A stretch of 44,416 nucleotides of DNA from contig CAYGBI010000030.1 of NCBI GenBank assembly GCA_964348085.1, positions 1-44,416 of the forward strand, in the 5' to 3' direction. Source of the stretch: VXYL01 sp964348085. Lineage in GTDB: Bacteria > Pseudomonadota > Gammaproteobacteria > Pseudomonadales > Azotimanducaceae. Numbering within the stretch: the first letter of the stretch is position 1; each line of letters opens with the position of its first letter. The notes beneath the pieces were generated by a model. The model made no database searches. It had not been told where the DNA came from and was given only the letters and a program-made list of their open reading frames with translations. Both the position numbers and the translations under genes were made by a program. Positions 17,021-24,854 of this stretch are shown one piece after another.

Positions 17021-20000
17021 TTAGCCGCCGCTGGTGGCGCCTGTGATGCACACGGTGGGCGAGAACTCGTCCCCGCGCCGCGCCAAGACGCACATCCGGT
17101 AGGTGGTTCCGGGGGTCAGGCCGTCGGCACCGCCGTTCGGGTTGCCGAACAGGTGGAAGTGCCAGCGATCATCGCCCTGCTGGTGGAAGGGCCGCGCGTA
17201 CCGGCGGGCGGCAGGAACGCAGTCGGCGGTCCCCGCCTCGATGCAGACATCGTAGATGAGGCTGCGGATGGCGGTGCCGGCGGGGGGATCCCAGTTGAAG
17301 CGCAGGTGGGTGCCTGAAGTCCGGTCCACCAACGTGTTGGTCGGCGGGTCGAGGGTGGGATCGGGTTCGGCTGCGCAGGTCAACGCCACGTCTTCGAGGT
17401 GGGTGCAATTGCTGACCTTGTTGTGCCGGCACTGGTCCAAGCGGGTCTCATCTCCGGTGCAGTCCAGGTTGTCGAGCCAGATAGGGCCGACAGCGCCGCC
17501 GAAGGAGTGTTCGAAAGCCCCGAAGAACGCCTCGGCCGAGGCGTAGCCGAGCTGGCGACAGGCGACATCGGCTTCCCTGCTGCCGAATAGGTCGTCGCAG
17601 ACGGTGCCCCATTCGCCGTTGCGCCATATCTCGAGCCGACCCTCGTTCTCCGACCCGTCGGCCAGCCGCAGATCGCCATCTTCGGGCCGTTCGGCTCCAG
17701 TCTCACCCCCACCGTCGTTATCGGCCACTACGACAGTGGCCGAGGGAGACTCGCCCACTTCATAGCCGTCACCGTCGACGACGGTGGCGGTGACGGTGCT
17801 GTCCGCCTCGTCCACCGCATCGTCGACCGTCGACAACCATAGATGAAGGATTCCAGAACCGCCCGCGAACGTGACGTAGTCCGGCGGCGGCCTGGAGAGC
17901 GTGTGGCCGTCTTCGGAGACCACGACGCCAACCCTCAGCGCGGCGGACTGCGACGAGGCAGGACCAGGCCGCAGCAGCGTGAAGCCCACGGTCTGCCCCT
18001 CGGTCACCCGTGCGGTGTTCGTCGGGTAGACGGAGACGGGCAAGCCGTCCGACTCGCCACAGGAAATATGCACATCCTCGGAATGGCTGCAATTGTGGTT
18101 CCCGAAGCCGGCGTGCGGGCACTGGTCCAAACGGCTCTCGTCTCCGGTGCAGGCCAGCTCGGCCAGCCAAGTCCGGCCCGTGACGGAGGTTTGCCCGGAT
18201 TCGTAATTCCCCAAGAACTGGCCGGAGGCATGGCCCAACTGGCGACAGGCGACATCGGCGTCCACGTCGTCGAATTCGTCGTCGCAGACCGTTCCCCATT
18301 CACCGCTGTGCAGGATCTCAAGCCGTCCTTGGGTCTGCGATCCCCCGGACAGCCGCAGGTCGCCCTCTTCGTGCTCCGGCAATTCGGCCGCTTCGTCGTT
18401 GTCGGCCACTACGATGCGGTCCGAGTCCGAGTAACCCACGTCGTAGCATTCGCCTTCAAGGATGGTGACCGTAACGGTACTGTCCGCCTCGTCCACCCTA
18501 TCGTCGTCCGTCGCCAACTTCACGCTCGTGAGGCCGCGCCCCGCCATGAACGTGGCGGTGCGCGGCGGCCTCCTCCTGGAGAGCGTGTCGCCCGTCTCGG
18601 AGACCCTCACTTGGACGACAAGCTGGGACTCATAATTCGTGGCCCTGCTCCGGTGCAGAACGAAGTGTGCGAAGTTCCCTTCAACGACCCGATTTCGAAG
18701 AAAAAAGGTGATGTTGATCTCGTCCACCGCATCCACTCTGCAGCTCTCGTCTTCGTCGTCGTTGTCGACCACTACGACGCTGGCCGAGGCCTGCTCGCCC
18801 ACCTCGTAGCCGTCACCGTCGACGACGGTAGCGGTGATGGTGCTGTCCGCCTCGTCCGTCGCATCGTTGTGTGTCGGCAACCACAGTTCCGCGCTGACGG
18901 AACCGGCCGTGAACGTGACGCTGGTCGGCGGCGGCCCCGAGATCGTGTCGCCGTCTTCGGAGATCCGGACCGCAACGGTCAGCGCGGCGGACTGCAATGA
19001 AGCAGGGCCGGGCCGCAGCAGCGTGAACACCGCGAACTGCCCCTCGGTCACCCGTGCGTTGTTCTTCGGGGAGATGGAGACGGACAAGCCGTCCGAGTCG
19101 CTGCAGGCAATATGCACATCCTCGGTGTGGCTGCAATTGTGGTTCCCGAAGCCGTCGTGCAGACACTCGTCCAAGCGGTTCTCGTCTCCGGTGCAGGCCA
19201 GTTCGCTCAGCCAAATCGGGCGAGTGACGGGGGTTTGCCCGGACTCGTAATTCCCCGAGAACTCGCCCGAAGCATGGCCCAACTGGCGGCAGGCGACATC
19301 GGCGTCCACGTCGTCGAATTCGTCGTCGCAGACCGTTCCCCATTCGCTGTTGTGCAGGATCTCAAGCCGCCCTTCGGTCTCCGACCCGCCGGACAGCCGC
19401 AGGTTGCCCTGGCCGGGCCCGGGCGGCGGGGCGGGGGTGAACGCCACCACCAAGGTGTATTCGCCGGTGCGGGTGCCGTTGAAGCCGCCCACCGCAACAT
19501 AGTAGTTGCCGGCCTCCACGTTGCGTTCGATGCGGAAATTGTCGTCGGCGCCGCCGTCGTCGTCCGTCGCCAGCTCCGTGCCGTCGCCCTGCACCAGACG
19601 CCCGGTCGTGTCCGTGTCGCCGCTGCTCGCCACGACCAGCAGCCCCGCCTCCGCGACCGGAATGCGGAAGTAGTCCACATCCCTCGCGCGCTCCAAGTCG
19701 CCCGCCGTGGACGATGCCGTGGCCACCTGCGTCGCCTCGCTACGCGAGTCGCCGTGGTCGTCCGACGGGACGAACTCCGATTCCAGAACGTAGGAGCCGG
19801 TCGCTCCTTTGGCGCCCCGCACCATTAGATAGTAGGCGCCCGGCCCAAGATCCAGAGCGATTTCGAAGTTCTTCCCTCCGCCGCTGTTGTTGTCGCTGGC
19901 GAGGCGGGTGCCACGGCTGTCCGAAAGCCGGCCCAAGGTGTCGACGTTGCCGCGGCTGCTCAGCGTTAGGGCGCCGGCGGCGGGCAGATCGATGCGGAAG

Positions 20001-20149
20001 AAGTCCTTGTCGCCTTGGTCAAGAACGCCCCGGGTGGCGGACGTCGGGGCCACCGACGTTGCCGAGCCGCGCGAGTTGCCGTGGTCGTCCGCCAAGGCCG
20101 CGGTGGCGGTCAGCAGAAGGACGGGTGTGAGGATGGAATGTCGCTTCAT
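17021..20149 (-). CDS. Secreted multidomain protein: 2 PPC, 3 SRCR, 3 Calx-beta-like, 1 FN3-like domain
   Basis: 1042 residues with a signal peptide (SILTPVLLLTATAALA). Order: two pre-peptidase C-terminal (PPC)-like domains (about 22-127 and 130-237), a Pro-rich linker, SRCR domain 1 (250-349), Calx-beta-like repeats (355-465 and 470-585), SRCR 2 (597-697), a third Calx-beta-like repeat (703-812), SRCR 3 (826-925) and an FN3-like C-terminus (932-1040). Each SRCR carries the group A pattern of six cysteines, e.g. WGTVCDD, VACRQLG, LACTGDE, LDECLH, HNCSHTEDVHIAC. SRCR domains are mainly known from animal receptors and bind ligands or surfaces; bacterial examples are sparse. No enzyme domain or membrane anchor is visible, so an adhesive or binding role outside the cell is inferred. 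The units holding SRCR 1 and 2 are close duplicates. Confidence 0.92.
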   Translation of the reverse strand: MKRHSILTPVLLLTATAALADDHGNSRGSATSVAPTSATRGVLDQGDKDFFRIDLPAAGALTLSSRGNVDTLGRLSDSRGTRLASDNNSGGGKNFEIALDLGPGAYYLMVRGAKGATGSYVLESEFVPSDDHGDSRSEATQVATASSTAGDLERARDVDYFRIPVAEAGLLVVASSGDTDTTGRLVQGDGTELATDDDGGADDNFRIERNVEAGNYYVAVGGFNGTRTGEYTLVVAFTPAPPPGPGQGNLRLSGGSETEGRLEILHNSEWGTVCDDEFDDVDADVACRQLGHASGEFSGNYESGQTPVTRPIWLSELACTGDENRLDECLHDGFGNHNCSHTEDVHIACSDSDGLSVSISPKNNARVTEGQFAVFTLLRPGPASLQSAALTVAVRISEDGDTISGPPPTSVTFTAGSVSAELWLPTHNDATDEADSTITATVVDGDGYEVGEQASASVVVVDNDDEDESCRVDAVDEINITFFLRNRVVEGNFAHFVLHRSRATNYESQLVVQVRVSETGDTLSRRRPPRTATFMAGRGLTSVKLATDDDRVDEADSTVTVTILEGECYDVGYSDSDRIVVADNDEAAELPEHEEGDLRLSGGSQTQGRLEILHSGEWGTVCDDEFDDVDADVACRQLGHASGQFLGNYESGQTSVTGRTWLAELACTGDESRLDQCPHAGFGNHNCSHSEDVHISCGESDGLPVSVYPTNTARVTEGQTVGFTLLRPGPASSQSAALRVGVVVSEDGHTLSRPPPDYVTFAGGSGILHLWLSTVDDAVDEADSTVTATVVDGDGYEVGESPSATVVVADNDGGGETGAERPEDGDLRLADGSENEGRLEIWRNGEWGTVCDDLFGSREADVACRQLGYASAEAFFGAFEHSFGGAVGPIWLDNLDCTGDETRLDQCRHNKVSNCTHLEDVALTCAAEPDPTLDPPTNTLVDRTSGTHLRFNWDPPAGTAIRSLIYDVCIEAGTADCVPAARRYARPFHQQGDDRWHFHLFGNPNGGADGLTPGTTYRMCVLARRGDEFSPTVCITGATSGG

Positions 20150-20453
20150 GGGTACTGCTTGTCCTGTTTTGACGCATTAACGGTCAATCCCTGCAACTAA
20201 ATCGCGTCAACCGAAAATTGACCGTGATCGGGCAAGCCCGCGACCTTACAGTCGTGCAGTAGCAAAGGCAATAGTCTCACCGCACGCCACAGCAATTCGT
20301 TCTGATTCGGCGCTGAATCGCCAAGTTCAAGCAAGTGTGCCGGCTCGGAACATATAGCGCAGGTCGAGATTCCGCCTCGCTCGCCGGACTCGGTGCGGGG
20401 TCGAGACCGTCGGCGACCGATCGGCCAGTACGGCAGGGCTTCCCAGAGGTGCT
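20150..20453. other. Intergenic region between SRCR and PhyH genes
   Basis: About 300 bases without a convincing gene. It should hold the SRCR gene promoter (minus strand) and the 3' end of the PhyH transcript. It contains the 9-bp inverted repeat listed separately and a small CGGG-CAAG-CCCG hairpin near 20228-20240. Antisense open frames that run in from the PhyH gene are composition artefacts. Confidence 0.5.
20180..20225. promoter_or_regulatory. Inverted repeat upstream of the SRCR gene
   Basis: ACGGTCAAT (20180-20188) and ATTGACCGT (20217-20225) are perfect 9-base inverted repeats separated by 28 bases, with a further GTCAACCG between them. They lie 31-76 bases before the SRCR start codon, in the expected promoter or leader zone. 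This could be a two-half-site operator or a leader hairpin. No regulator is encoded next to it. Confidence 0.4.
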
Positions 20454-21632
20454 CTAAGCGTCCAGCAGCGCCGTCAGCTCCCGGTCTCCAGCGATCGCAT
20501 ACCGGCCTCCGGGGCCCAAGAATCGATGCACCATCAGACGACGGATTTCGGCGCGTTCCCGGTCGTTTAGCTCGTGGTAAACGGCGCTCCCGATGAAGTG
20601 CTTGTAGGCGTGACTCGTATCGTTCTTCGGCATGATGTACATCGGCGTCATGGCCTGCAGCATCGCGGCGCGCTTGTCGTCCGTGCGATTGACGCCGGCG
20701 CGGTGCCACGTGCGCGAGTCGTAGAGGATGATGCTGCCGGCCGGCGCTTCGACCACATCCGCCTCGGGGCCACCGTACGGCAAGCCGTGCGCGGCCCGGT
20801 AGCCGGGTTTGGCGTGCAAAGCCGCCGTGCCCCACTCCCTCGGCGGGCCGTGGTTGTTGGCGTGGGAACCCAACTTGAACGCCGTGGCGCCGCGTACTTT
20901 GCTGAACTCGGAGACGCAAACGTTGCGTTGCACGCCGAGTATCACGTCGCCGGGAAGCTCCGGAACGCGACCCGCCACAGGTATACCCCAGTGATACGGG
21001 TAGTCGGAGTGCCAGCCCTGCACGTTGCGCCGGCCGTCGTCCTTGGTGAGCACGATCAGCGCCGGCGTGTGCGCGACGCGGATGTCCGCAGTGCCCAAAT
21101 ACTGACGAACCAGCCACAGGGACACCGGTTCCGCCGCCGTTCGCGCCAACGCGGCGCTTTGGCTGAACTGCGGCGTTTCGCGGTCCGGCGCAAGGTGCCG
21201 ATAAGCGTCCGTGCCGGCGACGCGCTGCAATTCCAACACCGTCTCCCGCGCCAAGATGCTCGTCAAACATACCCAGCCTTGCGCTTTGAACTCGCGGAGA
21301 TAGTCGCTTGGCAACCGCTCCGGGCCGTGCGCGACTACGAACGGCGCGGCTTCGCCCGTTGGGGCGCCGGCGGCATCCAGCGCCCGTCCCTCGGCGGCTA
21401 GCCGACAGCCGTCGCCATGCGGCTCGGCAGTCAACACACGATCAGTCGCTACATGGCGGTAGCCACCGTCGATGGCCTGCCACAACACGCGGTCGTCCGC
21501 GTCTTGAGACACCGCCGTCGCACCATCCTCGCCGATCGTGAGCAGGGCGCCATCCGGTGCCAGCAACAAGGAGAAGTGGTGCCCCGAAGGTTCAATGCTC
21601 ACGGCACGTTCTTGGAAGAGTTCCTCAACCAT
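20454..21632 (-). CDS. PhyH-family 2-oxoglutarate dioxygenase with N-terminal extension
   Basis: 392-residue protein. The C-terminal ~280 residues are a phytanoyl-CoA dioxygenase (PhyH) domain: iron ligands H208-x-D210 in GWHSDYPYHW and distal His310 in YDSRTWHRAG, with Arg at about 321 (TDDKRAAML) fitted for 2-oxoglutarate. The first ~105 residues form an additional domain (HFSLLLAPDGALLTIGED, VLWQAIDGGYRHVATDRVL) that I do not recognise; its short beta-like repeats suggest a small beta fold. PhyH enzymes hydroxylate acyl-CoAs, natural products or quorum signals; the substrate is not predictable here. ATG at 21630-21632. It is divergent from the peptide-binding protein gene, with 92 bases between. 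Confidence 0.85.
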   Translation of the reverse strand: MVEELFQERAVSIEPSGHHFSLLLAPDGALLTIGEDGATAVSQDADDRVLWQAIDGGYRHVATDRVLTAEPHGDGCRLAAEGRALDAAGAPTGEAAPFVVAHGPERLPSDYLREFKAQGWVCLTSILARETVLELQRVAGTDAYRHLAPDRETPQFSQSAALARTAAEPVSLWLVRQYLGTADIRVAHTPALIVLTKDDGRRNVQGWHSDYPYHWGIPVAGRVPELPGDVILGVQRNVCVSEFSKVRGATAFKLGSHANNHGPPREWGTAALHAKPGYRAAHGLPYGGPEADVVEAPAGSIILYDSRTWHRAGVNRTDDKRAAMLQAMTPMYIMPKNDTSHAYKHFIGSAVYHELNDRERAEIRRLMVHRFLGPGGRYAIAGDRELTALLDA

Positions 21633-21724
21633 CTGCGGCTATGCGAGTATTTCGACTGTTCGAGACTACTCGGTTAAACGGACTTAATACAGACCACGGG
21701 CTTGATTCTGTTACGCTGAAGCCT

Positions 21725-23590
21725 ATGAGGGGTATAGGGACGGCTCTGTTGCTGGCGCCGGCGTTGGTCTGCGCCGCCGAGGACGAGCCGCCCTGCACCA
21801 ACTTCGAATACAGCCACGGCATCTCCTATCTACTGCCGTTGAAGTACGACGCGGACTTCACGCATTTCGACTACGTCAACCCCGACGCCCCCAAGACCGG
21901 CACGATGCGATTGCCGGAGATGGGCACATTCGACAACTACAACGTCATCTTGGAGAGAGGGCGAAACGCCGCCGGCTTCGATATGGGTGGCGGCCTCGTC
22001 TACGACCGCCTGTTGGAACCGGCGATCGACGAACCGGTCAGCAACTACGGCCGCTTGGCCGAAGGCGTGGCGAAAGGGCCGGATTCCGCATGGGTCGCAT
22101 TCAAGCTACGCGACGGCGCCAAGTGGCACGACGGGCAACCCATTACCGTCGACGATGTGCTGTTCTCCTTCGAGATGTTTCAAGAGCACGGCTCGGTGGC
22201 GCTGCGCACCGTGCTCTCGGAAGTAGCGGACGTGTTCGCGTTCGGCGAGCGCGAGGTCTGTTTCGTGCGCAAGAAGGATGTGGAGCTAAACCCCATCCTG
22301 CCGTTCGCCATCGGCGGCTACAGCATCATGCCGAAGCACTACTGGGAGACCCGCGACATATCCAAGACCACCGTCGATGCCCCGCTCGCCAGCGGCCCTT
22401 ACGAACTCGTTTACGCCGACACCGGGCGAAGGCTCGAATACAAGCGCCGGGCGGACTACTGGGGCCGCGACATACCGGTCAACAAGGGCCGGTACAACTT
22501 CGACACCATCAAGTTCGATTACTTCGCCGACGAGGGCGTGATGTTGGAAGCGCACAAGGGTCACGTCTTTGACGTGCGCGTGGAAGGCGTATCCAAAAAC
22601 TGGGCGACGCAGTACCAATTCCCGGCTGTGCAGGAGGGTCTCTTCAAGCGCGATCTGCGCCCGCTGGCCCGGGTGGAGGGGCTGTGGTGGCCGATTTTTT
22701 GGAATACCGACCGGCCGTTCTTGGACGACATCCGCGTCCGCGAGGCGCTGTGGCTGCTCTACGACTTCGACTGGACCAATCGCGTCCTGTTCTACGACTT
22801 CTACTTGAAGGGCGTCAGCTTCTTTCAGAACTCGCCAATGGCGCACAAGGGGCCGCCCAGCGAAAAAGAACTCGAGCTCTTGGCCCCTTGGCGCGATCAA
22901 CTGCCGCCCCGGGTGTTCACCGAGGCATTCCGTCAACCCGAAAGCACCGGCTTCGGCGCGCAACGCGACAATGTGCAACGCGCGCTCGCGCTGTTCAAGG
23001 AAGCCGGGCTCGAGGTGCGCGACGGCAAAATGCGCAATGTCGAAACCGGCGAACCGTTCACGCTGAACTTCATCGGCGTGTCCTACTACTCGATTCGGCA
23101 GAATCTGTCGCTGGTCGGCAATTTGGAGCGCGTCGGCATCGAAACCACGGGGCGCGCGCCGGAGGTGTCGCAGTGGCTCTACCGCAGCCGTACCGGAAAG
23201 TTCGACGGCAACTCCGTGCGCCTAGGTCCCGGCCACACGCCGGGGTTACAGTTGCGCAACTGGTTCGGCAGCGCCGCCGCCGATCAGGATTACGGCCAGA
23301 ATTGGGCTCGCGTGCGAAGCCCCGCGGTGGACAGTCTGATCGAATCCATCATCTCCGCGCAGTCGGCTGAGGAGTTGTACGCCGCCACGCGCGCCCTCGA
23401 CCGGGTGCTGCTGTGGAGCTTCTACTTCATTCCCCTCGGTTCGCAACCCGGCTTCCGCTTGGTGCATTGGGACAAGTTCGGCGAAGTGCGCAACGACCGC
23501 CTGAACCGCGTGCCCTTCGTGGACGCTTGGTGGTGGGACGAGGACAAGGTCCGCCGGGTGGAAGAGGGCTTGGCGAGATTGAACGAATAG
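21725..23590 (+). CDS. YejA-like extracellular solute-binding protein (family 5)
   Basis: 621-residue periplasmic binding protein of the oligopeptide/dipeptide class. Signal peptide: MRGIGTALLLAPALVCAAEDE. YejA-type landmarks are DFTHFDYVNPDAPKTGTM near the N-terminus, LVYDRLLEPAIDEP, LRDGAKWHDGQPITVDDVLFS, and a C-terminal SRTGKFDG...PGLQLRNWFGSAAAD. In enterobacteria YejA works with permeases YejB/YejE and ATPase YejF to import peptides such as microcin C; here no permease or ATPase genes follow, so it must use a transporter encoded elsewhere or have another role. The open frame extends 56 codons upstream, but the ATG at 21725 directly precedes the signal peptide. It is divergent from the PhyH gene. 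Confidence 0.87.
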   Translation: MRGIGTALLLAPALVCAAEDEPPCTNFEYSHGISYLLPLKYDADFTHFDYVNPDAPKTGTMRLPEMGTFDNYNVILERGRNAAGFDMGGGLVYDRLLEPAIDEPVSNYGRLAEGVAKGPDSAWVAFKLRDGAKWHDGQPITVDDVLFSFEMFQEHGSVALRTVLSEVADVFAFGEREVCFVRKKDVELNPILPFAIGGYSIMPKHYWETRDISKTTVDAPLASGPYELVYADTGRRLEYKRRADYWGRDIPVNKGRYNFDTIKFDYFADEGVMLEAHKGHVFDVRVEGVSKNWATQYQFPAVQEGLFKRDLRPLARVEGLWWPIFWNTDRPFLDDIRVREALWLLYDFDWTNRVLFYDFYLKGVSFFQNSPMAHKGPPSEKELELLAPWRDQLPPRVFTEAFRQPESTGFGAQRDNVQRALALFKEAGLEVRDGKMRNVETGEPFTLNFIGVSYYSIRQNLSLVGNLERVGIETTGRAPEVSQWLYRSRTGKFDGNSVRLGPGHTPGLQLRNWFGSAAADQDYGQNWARVRSPAVDSLIESIISAQSAEELYAATRALDRVLLWSFYFIPLGSQPGFRLVHWDKFGEVRNDRLNRVPFVDAWWWDEDKVRRVEEGLARLNE

Positions 23591-23689
23591 CGGTCGAGGC
23601 CGCATAGCCCCCACGCCCGAGCGCACAGATCGGCGCGACCCGCGCAAGATCGGCGGCGCCGAAGGCCGAGATCGGCGTACAGTACATCG

Positions 23690-24118
23690 ATGGCGACTAT
23701 TGAACTCGGCGGATTGGCCATTCTGGAAGCTGCCCTCGCTTGGCGGTTCGTCCGCGCCTCCGGCCCCGGCGGACAGAACGTCAACAAGGTGGCGAGCGCG
23801 GTGGAGTGCCGGCTCGACCTCGACCGAGCGGATTTGCACCCGGCGATCAGGCAACGCATCGAGGGATTGGCTGGCGCTCGTCTCAACGCACGCGGCGAGG
23901 TGGTGTTGTTCGCGGACAATCATCGTACGCAAGGGCGCAATCGGGCGGAGGCGCTTGCCCGACTCGACGCGTTGATCGCCGCGGCGCGACCGCCACCGGT
24001 GCCGCGCATCGCCACCAAGCCGTCGCCCGCGCAGAAGGCCAAGCGCCTTGCCGACAAGCGGCGGCGCAGCGAGATCAAGAAGCAGCGGCGACCGCCGGCG
24101 GATTTCCTAGGCTCGTGA
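23690..24118 (+). CDS. arfB: Peptidyl-tRNA hydrolase ArfB (ribosome rescue)
   Basis: 142-residue stalled-ribosome rescue factor that hydrolyses peptidyl-tRNA on ribosomes lacking a stop codon. The catalytic GGQ motif is in SGPGGQNVNKVASAVE (around residues 24-40), and the basic C-terminal tail (PAQKAKRLADKRRRSEIKKQRR) matches the part that enters the empty mRNA channel in ArfB. Length is normal. ATG at 23690 is chosen from the family N-terminus. The last 44 bases overlap the 3' end of the convergent metallophosphoesterase gene. Confidence 0.95.
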   Translation: MATIELGGLAILEAALAWRFVRASGPGGQNVNKVASAVECRLDLDRADLHPAIRQRIEGLAGARLNARGEVVLFADNHRTQGRNRAEALARLDALIAAARPPPVPRIATKPSPAQKAKRLADKRRRSEIKKQRRPPADFLGS

Positions 24119-24809
24119 TGCGTTCCAATGTAGTGGCGCCCGGCGGATAACGACCGGCGACGAGTTCTTCGGCGAGGGCGCGGATGCGTTCGAGCCGCAC
24201 GGGACGATAATCCAGTTGCTCTACCGACACGTTGATGTGCGGCGAACGGCGTGGCGCTTCGTCGTGGGTATGACCGTGGACATTGACGCCGCCCGCCGGC
24301 ACTTCGCGCAACGGCAGATGGGTGAAGAAGAGCGGCGGGTCGCCATCGACATACAACACCGAACAGATGTCGTCGAAGCCGGCCACCCGCAGTTCGCCGC
24401 TGCCCGTGAGGTCGTGATTGCCCACCACCAAGCGCTTGGCGGCCCCGCGACCGGCACGGATGCGTCGCCAAGTGTGCGCGCCCACCGCGTCGCGCATGGC
24501 GATGTCGCCGACGAAGATCAACGTATCGCCTTCGCCTACCGTCTCCTGCCAATTGGCGTAGAGGCGCGCGTCCATCGCTTCGGCGTCGGCAAAGGGCCGG
24601 TTGGCGTAGCGGATGATGTTGTCGTGGCCGAAGTGTAGGTCCGACCATACCCAAGTCGGTCCCTCGGGCAACTGCCGCGCCGGCAGACTTCGAGACGCCT
24701 TCAGCATGGCGCGGAAGGTACGCCGGCCATGGTGCGTGTCGCCGCCGCCCGGATTCGCGCTCGCGCGCAATTGCGCTTCGTAGAGCCGCTTGAGGCCCGT
24801 CGCGTCCAC
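24075..24809 (-). CDS. Calcineurin-like metallophosphoesterase
   Basis: 244-residue two-metal phosphoesterase. All five motifs are visible: WSDLHFGHDN, FVGDIAMRD, VVGNHD, FFTHLPLREV and NVHGHTHDE. The arrangement SDLHFGH...GNHD...HGHTH is that of a widespread group of small phosphoesterases with unknown physiological substrates. The start is uncertain: GTG at 24807-24809 is proposed; a TTG ten codons earlier would lie in the inverted-repeat element at 24816-24854, and an ATG at 24705-24707 would remove a poorly conserved N-terminus. It overlaps arfB tail to tail. Whether it shares a transcript with the Eis-like gene upstream is unclear because the repeat element separates them. Confidence 0.85.
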   Translation of the reverse strand: MDATGLKRLYEAQLRASANPGGGDTHHGRRTFRAMLKASRSLPARQLPEGPTWVWSDLHFGHDNIIRYANRPFADAEAMDARLYANWQETVGEGDTLIFVGDIAMRDAVGAHTWRRIRAGRGAAKRLVVGNHDLTGSGELRVAGFDDICSVLYVDGDPPLFFTHLPLREVPAGGVNVHGHTHDEAPRRSPHINVSVEQLDYRPVRLERIRALAEELVAGRYPPGATTLERITSLGNPPAVAAAS

Positions 24810-24815
24810 GCCGGT

Positions 24816-24854
24816 TAGTGTCCTGTTACGAGCAATCAACCGGACAGGACACTA
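24816..24854. mobile_element. TA-flanked inverted-repeat remnant (IS630-type ends)
   Basis: TAGTGTCCTGT (24816-24826) and its exact complement ACAGGACACTA (24844-24854) enclose 17 bases. Read from 24854 on the minus strand, the end TAGTGTCCTGTCCGGTTGA matches the terminal repeat of the element at 33237-33417 (14 of 15 bases after the first two). The outer TA fits the TA target duplication of IS630/Tc1-type elements. Its terminal TAG is the stop codon of the Eis-like gene. I interpret it as an internally deleted non-autonomous copy. Confidence 0.6.

Noticed and set aside
23627..23677. Three AGATCGGCG direct repeats before arfB at 20- and 22-base spacing
   Set aside because: Short, GC-rich and irregularly spaced; could be chance in this composition and has no supporting operator or structure.
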